DNA from: Tsukamurella paurometabola DSM 20162
GTDB lineage: Bacteria > Actinomycetota > Actinomycetes > Mycobacteriales > Mycobacteriaceae
Assembly: GCF_000092225.1 (NCBI RefSeq)
Contig: NC_014158.1
Span: 2,728,001 to 2,792,000 of the forward strand
Direction of reading: 5' to 3'
DNA: 64,000 bases
The position numbers were made by a program, and so were the translations under genes. Shown here piece by piece: positions 18,757 through 30,552 of this stretch. Below the pieces are notes generated by a model. It saw nothing but the letters and a program-made list of their open reading frames with translations. It did no database searches and was not told where the DNA came from. How positions within the stretch are numbered: the stretch's first letter is position 1; each line of letters starts with the position of its first letter.

Positions 18757-20240
18757 CGAGCGGCCCCACCGCCGCGCTGCGCCAGCGCGGACAGGATCGC
18801 CGGACCCTGCATCGTGACGTCGCCCGCGCCCATGGTGATCACCACATCGCCCGGCCGGGCGATATCGACCACGGTGCCCGCGACATCGGCCTGGCTCGGC
18901 ACGTAGGTCACATCCGTCGTCACCTTCTCGGCGATCCGCTCCCCCGTGATTCCGGGCAGTGGCGCCTCGCGGGCGCCGTAGACATCGAGCGCCACCACAT
19001 GGTCGGCAAGGCTCAACGCCTCGGCGAACTCGGCGGCGAACTGCTCGGTACGCGAGTACAGGTGCGGCTGGAAGGCCACGATCACGCGGCCGGGTACGGC
19101 CTGCTTGGCGACCATCTCGGCAGCCGCGGTGAGCACGGCGCGCACCTCCGTGGGATGGTGCGCGTAGTCATCGAAGACCCGCACGCCGTCCTCGGTGCCA
19201 CGCAGTTGGAAGCGGCGGTGCACGCCGCCGAAGGACTCGATCCCGGCGATCACCTTGGCGGTCGGGTACCCCAGATTCACGACGGCGATGGTCGCCGCGA
19301 TGGCGTTGAGCGCCATGTGCTTTCCGGGAACCGAGAGCATGATCGCCCGCTCGGTGACCTGACGGTTCTCATCGGAGAAGCGCACCTTGAGCATGCCGCC
19401 CTCGGCCCGCGGTTTGTAGTCGAGCAGTTCCGCGATCAGCGTGACATCGGGTGCCAGATCGCGGTGCGTGCCTTCCCCGTAGCCGAAGACTCGCACCCCG
19501 CGGGCGCGCAGGGCGGCGTGGGTGCGCTGCCCCAGGGCCGCGGAACCGGGGTCGTCGAGGCACACCACCAGCGTGCCGCCCGGGCGGATCCGCTCGGTGA
19601 ACGCGTCGAAGACCGCGACGTACTTCTCCTCGGAGCCGAAGAAGTCGAGATGATCGGCCTCGACGTTGGTGACTACCACCACGTCCGGGCTGTACTGCAG
19701 GAGCGAACCGTCGGACTCATCGGCTTCGGCCACGAAGACATCACCGGTGCCGTGGAAGGCGTTGGTACCCGACTCGTTGAGCTCGCCGCCCACCGCGAAC
19801 GACGGATTGCCGCCGCAGTGCTGCAGCCCCACGACCGCCATCGACGTGGTGGAGGTCTTACCGTGCGTACCACTGACCAGCAGCGTGCGATAGCCCTCCA
19901 TGAGATCGGCGAGGACCTCGGGCCGCAGGATGACGGGAATACCGCGACGGTGGGCCTCGACCAGTTCGGGGTTGTCCTTCGGGATGGCGGCATGGGTGGT
20001 GACCACCACCGTCGGACCGCCGGGCAACAGGTCGAGCGCGTCGGCGCTGTGACCCACCTGGACCTGTGCTCCGCGGGCGCGCAGGGCGACCACGCCGCGC
20101 GACTCCTTGGCATCGGAGCCGGACACCTGGCCGCCGCGGGCGAGGAGGATCCGTGCGATGCCGGACATGCCCGCGCCTCCGATGCCCACCATGTGGACGC
20201 GCCGGAGCCGTTCGGGCAGCGCCGCGGTCGGGTCGCTCAT
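18753..20240 (-). CDS. murC: UDP-N-acetylmuramate--L-alanine ligase
   Basis: Adds L-Ala to UDP-MurNAc, the first peptide-stem step. The 495-aa protein has an N-terminal Rossmann-like UDP-binding domain ([19 protein letters not shown]), the ATP-binding loop GTHGKTST near residues 124-131, EADESDGS, and the C-terminal Mur ligase motifs including [11 protein letters not shown]. The ATG at 20240 overlaps the murG stop (ATGA), and its stop overlaps the ftsQ start. Confidence 0.98.
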   Translation of the reverse strand: MSDPTAALPERLRRVHMVGIGGAGMSGIARILLARGGQVSGSDAKESRGVVALRARGAQVQVGHSADALDLLPGGPTVVVTTHAAIPKDNPELVEAHRRGIPVILRPEVLADLMEGYRTLLVSGTHGKTSTTSMAVVGLQHCGGNPSFAVGGELNESGTNAFHGTGDVFVAEADESDGSLLQYSPDVVVVTNVEADHLDFFGSEEKYVAVFDAFTERIRPGGTLVVCLDDPGSAALGQRTHAALRARGVRVFGYGEGTHRDLAPDVTLIAELLDYKPRAEGGMLKVRFSDENRQVTERAIMLSVPGKHMALNAIAATIAVVNLGYPTAKVIAGIESFGGVHRRFQLRGTEDGVRVFDDYAHHPTEVRAVLTAAAEMVAKQAVPGRVIVAFQPHLYSRTEQFAAEFAEALSLADHVVALDVYGAREAPLPGITGERIAEKVTTDVTYVPSQADVAGTVVDIARPGDVVITMGAGDVTMQGPAILSALAQRGGGAAR

Positions 20241-21319
20241 CGTCGGCCTCCCAGGTCCAGGGCCGAGGCGGCAACGGTGCCGGCGGCGTCTCGATGTCCG
20301 GTGCCGGCGGCGGCCGCACCCATCGCCGCCAGCCGGGCGGGGTCGGCGGCGAGCGGGATCACCGTGTCCCGGACGAATGCTGCGGTGAACGCGGCATCCT
20401 CGACGAGGAGGCCACCGTCGGCGGCCACGACCGGTCGGGCGTTGAGCGATTGCTCGCCGTTGCCGATCGGTAGCGGCACGTAGACGGCGGGCAGCCCGAC
20501 GGCGGCGACCTCGGCCACCGTCATCGCGCCGGACCGGCAGACCGCGAGATCCGCGGCGGCATACGCCAAGTCCATCCGCGACAGGTAGGGCACCGCGACG
20601 TAGCCGGGGACATCGACCTCGACGCTGTTCTTCGGGCCGTACGCGTGCAACACACCGATACCCGCGTCGGCGAAATCCCGGGCGGCACCGGCGACGCCCT
20701 CGTTGAGTCGCACTGCACCTTGGCTACCGCCGAAGACGAGCACGACGGGACCATCGGCGGGGAGCCCGAAGTGGGCGCGGGCCTGCGCGCGCAGCGCGGC
20801 GCGATCGAGGCCCGTGATCGCGGTACGCACCGGGATGCCGACGACCTCCGCGGCCACGCCGGAATCGGCGACGGCGGCGAAGACCTTGGTGGCCAGGCGC
20901 GCGCCCACCTTATTGGCGATGCCGGCACTGGCGTTGGCCTCATGGATCACGATCGGGATGCCCATGCTCCGGGCGGCGAGATAGGCCGGCAGCGCCACGT
21001 AGCCGCCGAATCCGACGACCACATCGGCGCCCACATCGCGAAGCACCGCCCGGGTGCGGCGTACGGTCCCGGCGAGCCGGAACGGCAGCTTCGCGAGATC
21101 GGCATTGGGCTTGCGGGGCAGCGGAACCGGCGGGATCATCCGGAGCTCGTAGCCGCGAGCGGGCACCAGCGTTCCTTCCAGTCCCTTCGGGGTGCCCAGC
21201 GCGGTGACGCGGGCCTCGGGATCGGCGGCACGAATCGCGTCGGCCACCGCCAGCGCGGGCTCGATGTGTCCTGCGGTGCCGCCACCGGCCACCACCACCG
21301 AGACCGAAGAACTCACCAC
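20237..21319 (-). CDS. murG: Lipid II-forming N-acetylglucosaminyltransferase MurG
   Basis: Transfers GlcNAc from UDP-GlcNAc to lipid I on the inner membrane face. The 360-aa GT28 enzyme has the glycine-rich loop [12 protein letters not shown], the second loop [28 protein letters not shown] and the donor-site region [24 protein letters not shown] with a following EQ pair. Two adjacent GTGs (21319 and 21316) could start it; the second would overlap the ftsW stop as GTGA, like most junctions here, and is equally likely. Confidence 0.97.
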   Translation of the reverse strand: MVSSSVSVVVAGGGTAGHIEPALAVADAIRAADPEARVTALGTPKGLEGTLVPARGYELRMIPPVPLPRKPNADLAKLPFRLAGTVRRTRAVLRDVGADVVVGFGGYVALPAYLAARSMGIPIVIHEANASAGIANKVGARLATKVFAAVADSGVAAEVVGIPVRTAITGLDRAALRAQARAHFGLPADGPVVLVFGGSQGAVRLNEGVAGAARDFADAGIGVLHAYGPKNSVEVDVPGYVAVPYLSRMDLAYAAADLAVCRSGAMTVAEVAAVGLPAVYVPLPIGNGEQSLNARPVVAADGGLLVEDAAFTAAFVRDTVIPLAADPARLAAMGAAAAGTGHRDAAGTVAASALDLGGRR

Positions 21320-22932
21320 GCCCGTCTACCCTTTTCCTCTCCACGGCGCCGCGATCCGGTTGCGGGCCGATCCTGAACACGGGCCCGCTCGCCGCGCCAG
21401 GGTTCGCCGCCGCGGCGCTGGGGCCGGGTGGGCGGTACATCCCGACGGGGGCGTGCGAGGCGCGCGTCTCCGTACGGAAGTCGATCGTACGGCGACGGGG
21501 CCACCGGGCGCGCGGGAGCACGTCGCTCGGCGCGAGGAGCAGCGGCGCGGGGCGGCACGTAGGGCTGCGGCTTGGGTAGCCGCAGTAGGCGCCCGGTGCG
21601 GCCGCTACCACCACCGGCGAGAGCCGCGATGGCCTCGGGTTCGTGGCGGGCGGCTCCGGCCAGGAGACCGAGCATGAACAGCACCAGGATCACCGAGTTG
21701 CCGCCCGCCGAGAGCAGGGGCAGCTGGATACCGGTCACCGGGAGCAGGCCCACCACGTAGCCCATATTGATGATGGCCTGCAACGCGATCAGGGTGGTGA
21801 TGGTGGCGGCCATGAGCTGGAGGAAGGGATCGGCGACGCGGCACGCGATACGCAGACCCACCCAGGTGAGCAGGCCGAACATGAGTATGACGACACCGGC
21901 GCCGAGGTAGCCCAACTCCTCGCCGATGATCGCGAAGATGAAGTCGTTGTGCGCGTTGGGCAGGTAACTCCATTTGGCGGTCGAATTGCCCAGGCCGACA
22001 CCGAAGAAGCCGCCGTCGGCGAGCGAGTACCGCGCCTGGTTCGACTGGTAACTCACCCCGAGTGCGTCGTTGGACCGTCCCAGCCACGCGGCCAGGCGCG
22101 CCGATCGATAGCCCTCGACGAGGGCGAGGAAGACGGCGGCGCAGATCCCGGCGACGCCGATCGAGAGGAACAGCCGCGAGGACAGGCCCGCGTAGAACAG
22201 CAGCATGCCGGCCGTGACCGCAATGATCATGGCGGTCGACTGGTTCGGCTCGGCGATCACCAGCGCCGCCATCAGCAGCGCCACCGGGCCGAGCGGGAGC
22301 AGCAGGTCCTTGAGACCACCGCCACGTCGGCTGCGGTCGGCGAGCAGGTGCGCACCCCACACGATGAGTGCGACCTTGGCGATCTCGGAGGGCTGGATGG
22401 TGAACCCGCCCACATCGATCCAGCGGCGCGCACCGCCCACCTTCGAGCCGATCCCGGGGATGAGAACGGCGATCAGGAGCGCGATCGAAACCAGGACGGA
22501 GCCCAGCGCCAGCCGGCGCAGCATCGTGGGCCGTAGGTACAGGGCACCGAAGAACGCGACCACGCCGAGGCCCACGTAGATGAGCTGGCTGGTGAACTTG
22601 CTGTACGGCGAGCCGGTGGCGCTGATGTCCTCGACCGAGCTGGCCGAGAGCACCATGACCAGTCCGAGCACGGTGAGCACGGCCGTCAGGCCCAGCACCA
22701 GGTGATACGAGGCGAGCGGGCGCCGCAGCGCCGTGCCCACGTTGACCGCGGTATCGCGGAGCAGGCTCGCGCCGGTGCGGGCGATCGCGGTGCCGCTGCG
22801 CCGGGATGCGGCGGCATCGAGCTCGGGGATGCTCTCGCCCTGCTGCACCTCGAACTCGGTGCTTTCGGGCGCGTTGACCGCGCCGGGCTCGAGATCGTCG
22901 GGCAGTTCGCGGGTATCGCGCGCGCGGCTCAC
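21313..22932 (-). CDS. ftsW: Septal peptidoglycan polymerase FtsW
   Basis: SEDS-family glycosyltransferase that polymerises lipid II with PbpB. The 539-aa protein has a cytoplasmic N-terminal tail of about 75 residues, ten hydrophobic segments, the SEDS motifs [21 protein letters not shown] and the later [30 protein letters not shown]. It ends in a long Arg/Pro-rich cytoplasmic tail of about 120 residues that in mycobacteria interacts with FtsZ and PbpB. Start GTG overlaps murD as GTGA. Confidence 0.96.
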   Translation of the reverse strand: MSRARDTRELPDDLEPGAVNAPESTEFEVQQGESIPELDAAASRRSGTAIARTGASLLRDTAVNVGTALRRPLASYHLVLGLTAVLTVLGLVMVLSASSVEDISATGSPYSKFTSQLIYVGLGVVAFFGALYLRPTMLRRLALGSVLVSIALLIAVLIPGIGSKVGGARRWIDVGGFTIQPSEIAKVALIVWGAHLLADRSRRGGGLKDLLLPLGPVALLMAALVIAEPNQSTAMIIAVTAGMLLFYAGLSSRLFLSIGVAGICAAVFLALVEGYRSARLAAWLGRSNDALGVSYQSNQARYSLADGGFFGVGLGNSTAKWSYLPNAHNDFIFAIIGEELGYLGAGVVILMFGLLTWVGLRIACRVADPFLQLMAATITTLIALQAIINMGYVVGLLPVTGIQLPLLSAGGNSVILVLFMLGLLAGAARHEPEAIAALAGGGSGRTGRLLRLPKPQPYVPPRAAAPRAERRAPARPVAPSPYDRLPYGDARLARPRRDVPPTRPQRRGGEPWRGERARVQDRPATGSRRRGEEKGRRAW

Positions 22933-24389
22933 GAAGCCGCTCCGAGCGCGCGCGCCGCGGTGGCGAAAGCCTCGCCACGGTGCCCGTAGGAGCGGAACAT
23001 GTCGAGCGAGGCAGCGGCGGGTGCGAGCAGCACCACTGGAGTTCGGCTCTGACCTGCGACATCAGCGAGACCGGCGGCAGCATGGACGGCGGCGGTCATG
23101 ACCGCATCCGCATCGCCGGACACTCGCACATCGCCAGCCACAGAAGTCCCTATGGAACGGCTTGCATCATTAGTCACAGGAGACACACGACTATCGTCGC
23201 CTGAAGTCACCCGAACCACCGGTACATCCGGCGCGTGTCGCGCCATTGCCGCCGCGATCAGCTCCGCGTCGACGCCGAGCAGCACCGCCCCGGCCAGTCG
23301 CGACGCCACCCGGGCGACGAGCGGATCGATATCGGCACCCTTGAGCTGCCCGCCGGCCACCCACACCACCCGCTCGTGCGCCTCGATGGAGTTCTGCGCC
23401 GCGTGCGGATTGGTGGCTTTGGAATCGTCGATGTAGGTGACGCCGCGGACCGTCGCGACCGGCTCCGCGCGATGCGCCCCCACCCGGAACTGCGTCAGGG
23501 CCGCCCCTGCCTGCGCAGCGGTCACACCGACCGCCTGCGCCAGCGCCGTCGCGGCCAGCGCATCGGCGATGCCCGCGGGCCCGGGCGGCGAGACCCGGGC
23601 TGCCGGCACGATGGACGATCCGGCACCGTCGATCAGCATTCCGGCGCGGACCCCGTACTGCCCGGGCGCGGGCTCCCCGACGGTGAACCCGGTGGCCGCG
23701 GGCAGCGTTGCGGCGACCGGATCGTCGAGCCCGACGACCGCGATATCACCGGTCAGGGCACGCGCCTTATCGGCCGTATACGCGGCCATGGAGCCGTGCC
23801 AGTCAAGATGGTCCTCGGCGATGTTGAGGACGACGCCGGCGCGCGGGCGCACCGACGGCGCCCAGTGCAGTTGGAAGGACGAGAGTTCGACGGCGAGCAC
23901 GCGGGGATCGGCGGCGTCGGCGATCGCGTCGATCACCGGGCGGCCGATGTTGCCGCATGCGACCGCGGGCAGACCCGCGTGCGCCAGGATCGACTCGAGC
24001 ATCTGAGTGGTCGTGGTCTTACCGTTGGTCCCGGTGACCACGAGCCAGTCCCGCGGCGCCCCGAAGGCGCCCGCCCGGTCGATCCACCAGGCCAGTTCGA
24101 CATCGCCGATCACCGGAACGCCCGCGTCCTGTGCGGCGACGACGATCGGCGCGGTGGGACGGAAGCCGGGGGCCACGACCACGAGTGCGTATCCGGCCGG
24201 ATCGAGATCGTCGAGGTCGACGACCGCGACCTCGGGTACCTCGGCGGCGATCTTCTCGCGCGCCACGGGCTTACCGTCGGCGACCGTGACGGCGGCACCG
24301 AGCCGGAGCAGCGCCCGGGCGACGGCCGGGCCGGTGACACCCCCGCCCGCGACGAGGACGTGCGCGCCGGGGCCGGGGAGCGTCGTCAT
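22929..24389 (-). CDS. murD: UDP-MurNAc-L-alanine--D-glutamate ligase
   Basis: Adds D-Glu to the peptide stem. The 486-aa sequence has the UDP-binding start HVLVAGGGVTGPAVARAL, the ATP loop GTNGKTTTT near residues 120-128, NIAEDHLDWHGS and the C-terminal DDSKATNPHA motif. The ATG directly abuts the mraY stop with no gap. A hydrophilic insertion near residues 395-420 (DDSRVSPVTNDASRS) seems longer than usual. Confidence 0.97.
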   Translation of the reverse strand: MTTLPGPGAHVLVAGGGVTGPAVARALLRLGAAVTVADGKPVAREKIAAEVPEVAVVDLDDLDPAGYALVVVAPGFRPTAPIVVAAQDAGVPVIGDVELAWWIDRAGAFGAPRDWLVVTGTNGKTTTTQMLESILAHAGLPAVACGNIGRPVIDAIADAADPRVLAVELSSFQLHWAPSVRPRAGVVLNIAEDHLDWHGSMAAYTADKARALTGDIAVVGLDDPVAATLPAATGFTVGEPAPGQYGVRAGMLIDGAGSSIVPAARVSPPGPAGIADALAATALAQAVGVTAAQAGAALTQFRVGAHRAEPVATVRGVTYIDDSKATNPHAAQNSIEAHERVVWVAGGQLKGADIDPLVARVASRLAGAVLLGVDAELIAAAMARHAPDVPVVRVTSGDDSRVSPVTNDASRSIGTSVAGDVRVSGDADAVMTAAVHAAAGLADVAGQSRTPVVLLAPAAASLDMFRSYGHRGEAFATAARALGAAS

Positions 24390-25469
24390 CTAGCCGACCG
24401 CGCCCGAGCCGAGGAACTCGGCGTAGAACAGCACCAGGCCGAGGCCGCACGAGATCGCGGTGAGCAACCAGAACCGGATGATCACCGTGGTCTCGGCCCA
24501 CCCCGCGAGCTCGAAGTGGTGGTGGAACGGCGCCATCCGGAACACCCGGCGGCCCGTGGTGCGGAAGACCGCGATTTGGGTGACCACCGAGATCATCTCG
24601 GCCACGAACAGCGCGCCGAGAACCACGGCGAGCAGTTCGGTGCGGGTGGTGATCGACAGGCCCGCGAGCAGACCGCCGAGCATCAGCGAGCCGGTGTCAC
24701 CCATGAAGATCTTCGCGGGTGCGGCGTTCCACCACAGGAAGCCGAGGCAGGCACCGCCCGCGGCGACGGCGATGAGCGCCAGATCGAGTGGGTCGCGTAC
24801 GTCGTAGCACCCCGCCACCGGTTTGGTGGCGCAGGCGTAGCGGTACTGCCAGAAGGTGATGAGCACGTAGCTTCCCAGAACCATGGCCATCGACCCCGCG
24901 GCCAGGCCGTCCAAACCGTCGGTGAAGTTCACCGCGTTCGACCAGGCGGACACCACGAACCAGCAGAAGATCACGAAGAAGATCGCGCCCATGGAGATGG
25001 CGTTGATATCGCGGGTGTAGCTCAGGTGCTCGCTCGCCGGGGTCACGCCCTGGGCGTTCGCGAACTGCAGCGCGAGCACGCCGAAGATCAGCGCGGCGAT
25101 GGTCTGGCCGACCGTCTTCGCGGTCTTGTTCAGGCCCAGGTTGCGCTGTTTGCGGATCTTGATGAAATCGTCGAGGAAGCCGACGAAGGCCAGCGTGGTG
25201 GCCAGGCCCAGCACCAACAGGCCCGATGCGCTGGGCCCCGGTCCGGACTTCCAGCCCAGAACGTGCGCACCCAGGTAGCCCGCCCACAACGCCACCACGA
25301 TCGCGACGCCGCCCATCGACGGGGTACCGCGCTTGGTCTGGTGACTCTGCGGACCCTCGACGCGGATCTCCTGGCCGAAGCCCTGGCGGGAGAACACCCG
25401 GATCAGCACAGGCGTGAGCAGGATCGCGACAGCCAGCGAGATACCGCCCGCGAACAGGATCTGGATCAC
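24390..25469 (-). CDS. mraY: Phospho-MurNAc-pentapeptide translocase MraY
   Basis: Transfers phospho-MurNAc-pentapeptide to undecaprenyl phosphate, forming lipid I. The start is set at the GTG at 25469, which overlaps the murF stop as GTGA and gives 359 aa, the same length I remember for the M. tuberculosis enzyme. Ten hydrophobic helices; motifs [54 protein letters not shown] and the [10 protein letters not shown] Mg/active-site segment are all intact. Confidence 0.97.
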   Translation of the reverse strand: MIQILFAGGISLAVAILLTPVLIRVFSRQGFGQEIRVEGPQSHQTKRGTPSMGGVAIVVALWAGYLGAHVLGWKSGPGPSASGLLVLGLATTLAFVGFLDDFIKIRKQRNLGLNKTAKTVGQTIAALIFGVLALQFANAQGVTPASEHLSYTRDINAISMGAIFFVIFCWFVVSAWSNAVNFTDGLDGLAAGSMAMVLGSYVLITFWQYRYACATKPVAGCYDVRDPLDLALIAVAAGGACLGFLWWNAAPAKIFMGDTGSLMLGGLLAGLSITTRTELLAVVLGALFVAEMISVVTQIAVFRTTGRRVFRMAPFHHHFELAGWAETTVIIRFWLLTAISCGLGLVLFYAEFLGSGAVG

Positions 25470-26998
25470 TTCGGTGACTCCCCTTGCATGTTCTCTTCGT
25501 TCTCCGCATTCCCGGCCGACCCGAGGCTCTCGGCGACCTCCCACATCTTCTCGGACTTGGAGGCCTTCACCAAAACCAGGTCGCCGGGCCGCAGCTCCGC
25601 ACGGAGCCGTTCGACGGCCTCCGCGCGGGTGTCCACCCGGATCGCCTCGCTGCCCCAGGACCCCTCCATCACAGCGCCCTGCCAGAGGGCGTGCACCGCA
25701 CGGGAAGAACCGACGCAGATGGTCGAGGTGATGTCCAGGCGCACCAGGAACCGCCCGAGCCGGTCGTGTTCGAGGATCGACTCCTCTCCCAGTTCACCCA
25801 TCTCGCCGAGCACCGCGAAGGTGCGGCGGCGATCCCGGCCGGGCAGCCGCTCCCCCGCCTCGTCGTGCTCGGACATGAGCACGAGGCTGCGGAGCGCGGC
25901 CCGCATCGCATCGGGATTGGCGTTGTAGGTGTCGTTGACCACGGTGACGCCGCCGTCGGTGGTGAAGACGTCCATCCGGCGCGGCGATGCGGCGCCGGCG
26001 CCGGACAGCGCCTCGGCGACCTGCGCCGTCGTGGCGCCGCATTCCAGGCCGACCGCCGCGGACGCGAGCGCATTGTGCACCTGGTGTTCGCCGTGCACCT
26101 TGAGCGCCACCGGCGCGGTGCCGCCCGCGGTGTGCAGCGTGAAGGCCGCACGGGCGTGAGCGTCGAGCACGACGTCGGTCGCACGCACCTGCGCCTCGGC
26201 GGTCCCGTAGAAGACCACCCGCGCTGCCGTTCGGGACGCCATGGCGGCGACCGCAGCGTCGTCGGCGTTGAGCACCGCCACACCGTCCACCGGGAGTGCT
26301 TCGACCAGTTCGCCCTTGGCACGGGCGATGGCTTCGCGGGAACCGAACTCCCCGAGGTGCGCGGTACCCACGTTGAGCTCGACGCCGATGCGGGGCGGCG
26401 CGAGCTTCGCCAGCGCGGCGATGTGTCCTTCGCCGCGGGCCGACATCTCCAGGACCAGGAACTTCGTCGACGCGGTGGCACGCAGGGCGGTCCACGGGTG
26501 GCCGATCTCGTTGTTGAACGAGCCGGGCGGCGCGACGGTCTCGCCGAGCGGGCGGAGCACAGCGGCGATCAGGTCCTTGGTGGAGGTCTTGCCCGCGGAA
26601 CCGGTCACGCCGACCACGGTCAGGCCGTCCGCCGCGAGCGACTTCGTGCAGTACGCGGCCAGATCACCCAGGGCCGTGAGCACCGCGGCGCCGGCGCCGT
26701 CGGTATCGCTCTCCAGGGCCATGACCCGGTTGTCCGTCTCGCCCGAGACGGGCACCACGATCGCCGGGACGCCCACGGGCCGGGCACCGAGCACGGCGAC
26801 CGCGCCCTTCTCGATCGCCGTTGCGGCGAAGTCGTGCCCGTCGACGCGGGCGCCGGGCAGAGCGAGGAACAGATCGCCGGAACCGATCTCGCGCGAGTCG
26901 AATTCGACGGTGCCGGTCACCGTCGCCTGCGGGTCGGGCACATCGTGCAGGGTGCCGCCGACGATATCGGCGATCTGCGCCAGGGTCAGCTCGATCAT
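25466..26998 (-). CDS. murF: UDP-MurNAc-tripeptide--D-alanyl-D-alanine ligase
   Basis: Adds D-Ala-D-Ala to complete the pentapeptide. The 510-aa sequence has the ATP loop [11 protein letters not shown] near residues 131-141, [18 protein letters not shown] and the C-terminal [11 protein letters not shown] motif. Start ATG overlaps murE as ATGA; its stop overlaps mraY as GTGA. A charged C-terminal tail (ENEENMQGE) is longer than in many relatives. Confidence 0.97.
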   Translation of the reverse strand: MIELTLAQIADIVGGTLHDVPDPQATVTGTVEFDSREIGSGDLFLALPGARVDGHDFAATAIEKGAVAVLGARPVGVPAIVVPVSGETDNRVMALESDTDGAGAAVLTALGDLAAYCTKSLAADGLTVVGVTGSAGKTSTKDLIAAVLRPLGETVAPPGSFNNEIGHPWTALRATASTKFLVLEMSARGEGHIAALAKLAPPRIGVELNVGTAHLGEFGSREAIARAKGELVEALPVDGVAVLNADDAAVAAMASRTAARVVFYGTAEAQVRATDVVLDAHARAAFTLHTAGGTAPVALKVHGEHQVHNALASAAVGLECGATTAQVAEALSGAGAASPRRMDVFTTDGGVTVVNDTYNANPDAMRAALRSLVLMSEHDEAGERLPGRDRRRTFAVLGEMGELGEESILEHDRLGRFLVRLDITSTICVGSSRAVHALWQGAVMEGSWGSEAIRVDTRAEAVERLRAELRPGDLVLVKASKSEKMWEVAESLGSAGNAENEENMQGESPK

Positions 26999-28563
26999 GC
27001 GCGCTCCCCCCGCGTGTCCAGTGCCGCGGCGAGCTCGTCGCGGTCGTCGAAGGGGTGCTTGACGCCGTTGATCTCCTGGCCCGCCTCGTGGCCCTTGCCC
27101 GCGATGAGCACCACATCACCCGTGCGGGCCCAGTCCACCGCCTCGGTGATCGCGGCACGACGGTCGCCGATCTCGCGCACCTCGCCCCCGCCGGGCACCG
27201 CCTCGGCGCCCGCGCGCACGGCCGCGCGGATCGCGGCGGGGTCTTCGGTGCGGGGGTTGTCATCGGTGACGATCACCAGCTCGGCGGCGCGCGCGGCGAC
27301 CTCGCCCATGAGCGGGCGCTTCCCGCGGTCGCGGTCGCCGCCGGCGCCGACCACCACGGCGATCCGGCCTGCGGTCTGACCGCGGAGCGTGGCGATCACG
27401 GCGTCGAGCGCGGCCGGCTTGTGCGCGTAGTCGACGACGGCGAGGAAGTCCTGACCGCGGTCGATCCGTTGCACCCGCCCCGGCACAGCGACCGCGCCGA
27501 TCCCCCGGACGGCATCGGCGAGGGGCACCCCGGCCTCGTGGGCGACCACCAGGGCGAGGGCCGCATTGGCCACGTTGTAGGCGCCCGGGAGGCCGACGGT
27601 GGCCGAGAAGCTCTGACCGCCCGGCCCGGTGAGAGTGAACCGCTGGGTTCCATCGGCGTGCGCCGAGACCGCGCCGGCGGTCCAATCGGCGGGACCGGTG
27701 GTGGCAACGGTGACCAGCGGCAGCCCGGCATCACGGCGCAGGTCGGCCATCCGGTTGCCCCACTCGTCGTCGACGCAGATCACGGCCTGCTCGCAGACGG
27801 GACCGTCGCCGGACTCGTCGGGGACGAAGAGGAGGGCCTTGGCCGCGAAGTAATCCTCCATCGTGGGGTGGTAATCGAGATGGTCCTGGCTGAGGTTGGT
27901 GAAGGCGCCGACCGCGAAGCGGGTGCCGCCCACCCGGTTCTGCGCCAGCGCGTGCGAGCTCACCTCCATCACGGCGGAGGTGACGCCCTGCTCGACCATC
28001 GACGCGAACAGTCCCTGTAGGGCGGTGCCCTCGGGCGTGGTGAGCGAGGTGGGCACGTCGACGCCCGCGATCCGGGTGCCGACGGTACCGATCAGCCCGG
28101 TGGTCGCCTGCGTGGCGCCGAGGGCGGCCTCGACCAGGAAGCTGGTGGTGGTCTTGCCGGAGGTTCCGGTGATCCCGACGAGCGTCATCTTCGTCGACGG
28201 TGCGCCGTAGATCACGGCCGCCGCGGGGCCGAGGACGGACCGTGGATCGTCGTGCAGGAGCACCGGGACGTCGACCCCGGCCTCGGCCAGCACGGCCGCG
28301 CCGGCCGAGTCGGTGAGTACGGCGACCGCACCGGCGGCCACCGCCTCCGCAGCGAACCGAGCCCCATGCGTGGAGGTGCCGGGGACGCCGCAGAAGAGGT
28401 CACCGGGCCGCGCGTCCTGCGCGCGGATGGTCGCCCCGCTGCAGCGGACCTCGCCGGAGTCGCTGCTCGCCGGGACGCTGATGACGCCCGGTACCTGCGC
28501 GGCGATCTCCGTCAGCGTGGCTCCGCGGGGGTGGGCGGGTCGCGTGAGAGTCGTTTCGGGCAC
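26995..28563 (-). CDS. murE: UDP-MurNAc-dipeptide--meso-diaminopimelate ligase
   Basis: Adds the third stem residue. The 522-aa sequence has the ATP loop GTSGKTTT near residues 133-140 and the DNPR motif (VTDDNPRTEDPAAI), which in MurE enzymes recognises meso-diaminopimelate, so the peptidoglycan is expected to be of the DAP type. The GTG start at 28563 lies 24 bp after the pbpB stop, the only break in the coupled series from rsmH to ftsQ. From memory, a murE-murF fusion is absent here. Confidence 0.97.
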   Translation of the reverse strand: MPETTLTRPAHPRGATLTEIAAQVPGVISVPASSDSGEVRCSGATIRAQDARPGDLFCGVPGTSTHGARFAAEAVAAGAVAVLTDSAGAAVLAEAGVDVPVLLHDDPRSVLGPAAAVIYGAPSTKMTLVGITGTSGKTTTSFLVEAALGATQATTGLIGTVGTRIAGVDVPTSLTTPEGTALQGLFASMVEQGVTSAVMEVSSHALAQNRVGGTRFAVGAFTNLSQDHLDYHPTMEDYFAAKALLFVPDESGDGPVCEQAVICVDDEWGNRMADLRRDAGLPLVTVATTGPADWTAGAVSAHADGTQRFTLTGPGGQSFSATVGLPGAYNVANAALALVVAHEAGVPLADAVRGIGAVAVPGRVQRIDRGQDFLAVVDYAHKPAALDAVIATLRGQTAGRIAVVVGAGGDRDRGKRPLMGEVAARAAELVIVTDDNPRTEDPAAIRAAVRAGAEAVPGGGEVREIGDRRAAITEAVDWARTGDVVLIAGKGHEAGQEINGVKHPFDDRDELAAALDTRGERA

Positions 28564-28587
28564 CGATGAATCCTACCCGCCGGTTAA

Positions 28588-30552
28588 CTACTTCCCGGCC
28601 ACGAGCGTCAGCTTCGGCGCGGGCGGCGAGAGCGGCACACCGTTCTTCTGCAGCAGGAACGCGGCGATGTCGTGGAACAGCGGCGCCGCGGACTGGCCGC
28701 CGGTGCCGTCGGAACTGCGCACCGGGGCGTCCATCATGAGGCCGATCACGAACCGCGGATCGTTCGACGGTGCGACGCCGGCGAACGTGATGTTGTACAT
28801 CGAGTTCGAGTAGGCCTTGGTGGCCGGGTCGACCTGCTGCGCGGTACCGGTCTTGCCGCTGATCTGCCAGCCGTCGACGGCACCGCCGGGACCGGTGCCC
28901 TGCTGGTAGCCCATCGGGTCGCGCTGCAGCGCGGCGCGGAACATGTCGAGGACGGTGCGCGCGGTCTCCGGGCTCATCACGCGAACCGGCTCGCCGGCGG
29001 GCGCCGGGTCGGCGGCACCGTCGACCGACTTGATGATGCGCGGCGGCACCCGCACCCCGTCGTTGGCCAGAGCCTGGTACATACCGGTCATCTGGAGCAG
29101 GGTCATCGACAGGCCCTGACCGATCGGGAGGTTGGCGAAGGTGCCTCCGGACCACTGGTTGCGGGCCGGGACCTCACCGCCGGATTCCCCGGGCAGTCCG
29201 ACGCCGGTGGCCTTGCCGAGGCCGAACTTGTCGACGTAGTCGGCGAACGCGTCCTCGCCGACCCGCTGCGCCAGCATCAGGGTGCCGACGTTCGACGACT
29301 TTCCGAAGACGCCCGTGGTGGTGTACGGCTCGGTGCCGTGCGCCCAGGCGTCCTTGACGGTGACGCCGGACATCCGGATGGAGCCGGGCACCTGGAGTAC
29401 CTCATCGGGCTTGGTCTTACCGTTCTCGATCGCGGCGACGGCGGTGATCAACTTGTTCACCGATCCGGGCTCGAACGGGGTGCTCACAGGCAGGTTGCCG
29501 GTGCGCGCCGACTTCGGGTTGTTGTTCACGCCGATCGCCGGGTTGAAGGTGCTGTCGTTGGCCATCGAGATCACCTGGCCGGTCTTGGCGTCGAGCACCA
29601 CGGCCTGCACGTTCTTGGCGCCGGACTTCTGACGCGCGTCCTGGACGGCCTGCTGCACGAAGAACTGCACGTCGTTGTCGATGGTGAGCGTGACCTTCGC
29701 GCCATCGACCGCCGGGTGCACCTCGCGCGTGCTGCCGGGGATCACGGCCCCGTCGGAACCGCGGTCGTAGATCCGGCTGCCGTCGGTGCCGGCCAGGATG
29801 GAGTCGAGCGAGAACTCCATTCCCATCAGTCCGCGGTTGTCCCAGCCGGTGGAACCGACCAGATTCGCGGCCAGCGAACCACCGGGGTAGTGCCGGATCG
29901 ACTGTCGCTCGGCGCCGACTTCCTTGAAGTCGTCGGTGATCGCGGAGGCCTTGGCCGGGTCGACACCGCGGGCGAGGTAGACGAAGGTGTCGTTGCCGCG
30001 CAACTGCTCCAACAGTTTCTGCTCGGAGACGGCGTCGCCCAGGACGGAGACGATTTTCTTGGCGATCTGCTGGAGTCGGTCGTCGACGCTCACGGGGGTG
30101 ACGTTCTCCCCGTCGTTCTTCGCCTTGACGTCCTTGTCGTACTGCTCCTGGATCTTCTTGCGCTCGACCACCGGCTGGAAGGTGAGCGACTTCGCCTCCA
30201 TGGTGAAGGCGATCGGCTGACCGGTCCGGTCGACGACGGCACCGCGGGTCGCCGGCAGCATCTCCTTGACCTGACGCTGGCTCGCCGCCTTGGCCGAGAG
30301 GTCGGGAGCCTGGATGAACTGGACCACGCCCAGCCACACCGCGATCACCGAGAAGATCGCGACGATCACCCAGCCGGAGAACCGGCTGCGGTGCAGGAAG
30401 GACGTCGAGACCTCGGGTTGCCGGCCGCCTTTGACGCGGGCACGCGCCGACGCGGGCGCGCGGTTCGGTGCCGCCGAACGCGGCGCGGGCGACCGCGGCC
30501 CGGTGCGCTGGGTGGGGCGCGACTTCGTCTGCGGGCGCTGGGCGCGGGTCAT
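28588..30552 (-). CDS. pbpB: Septal class B penicillin-binding protein (FtsI/PBP3 type)
   Basis: Transpeptidase that cross-links septal peptidoglycan with FtsW. The 654-aa protein has a basic Arg/Pro/Ala cytoplasmic tail (about 55 residues), one membrane helix (about 57-80), a PBP dimerisation domain (about 95-280) and the transpeptidase domain with SVNK (nucleophile Ser near 364), SSN (419-421) and KTG (567-569). The usual EPGSVFK here reads EPGSVNK. Start ATG overlaps the upstream ftsL-like gene (ATGA). Confidence 0.96.
   Translation of the reverse strand: MTRAQRPQTKSRPTQRTGPRSPAPRSAAPNRAPASARARVKGGRQPEVSTSFLHRSRFSGWVIVAIFSVIAVWLGVVQFIQAPDLSAKAASQRQVKEMLPATRGAVVDRTGQPIAFTMEAKSLTFQPVVERKKIQEQYDKDVKAKNDGENVTPVSVDDRLQQIAKKIVSVLGDAVSEQKLLEQLRGNDTFVYLARGVDPAKASAITDDFKEVGAERQSIRHYPGGSLAANLVGSTGWDNRGLMGMEFSLDSILAGTDGSRIYDRGSDGAVIPGSTREVHPAVDGAKVTLTIDNDVQFFVQQAVQDARQKSGAKNVQAVVLDAKTGQVISMANDSTFNPAIGVNNNPKSARTGNLPVSTPFEPGSVNKLITAVAAIENGKTKPDEVLQVPGSIRMSGVTVKDAWAHGTEPYTTTGVFGKSSNVGTLMLAQRVGEDAFADYVDKFGLGKATGVGLPGESGGEVPARNQWSGGTFANLPIGQGLSMTLLQMTGMYQALANDGVRVPPRIIKSVDGAADPAPAGEPVRVMSPETARTVLDMFRAALQRDPMGYQQGTGPGGAVDGWQISGKTGTAQQVDPATKAYSNSMYNITFAGVAPSNDPRFVIGLMMDAPVRSSDGTGGQSAAPLFHDIAAFLLQKNGVPLSPPAPKLTLVAGK

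Noticed and set aside
23235-25928. Plus-strand open frame of about 900 codons over murD and mraY
   Set aside because: Antisense to certain genes, very rich in Arg, Gly, His and Asp, with no motif.
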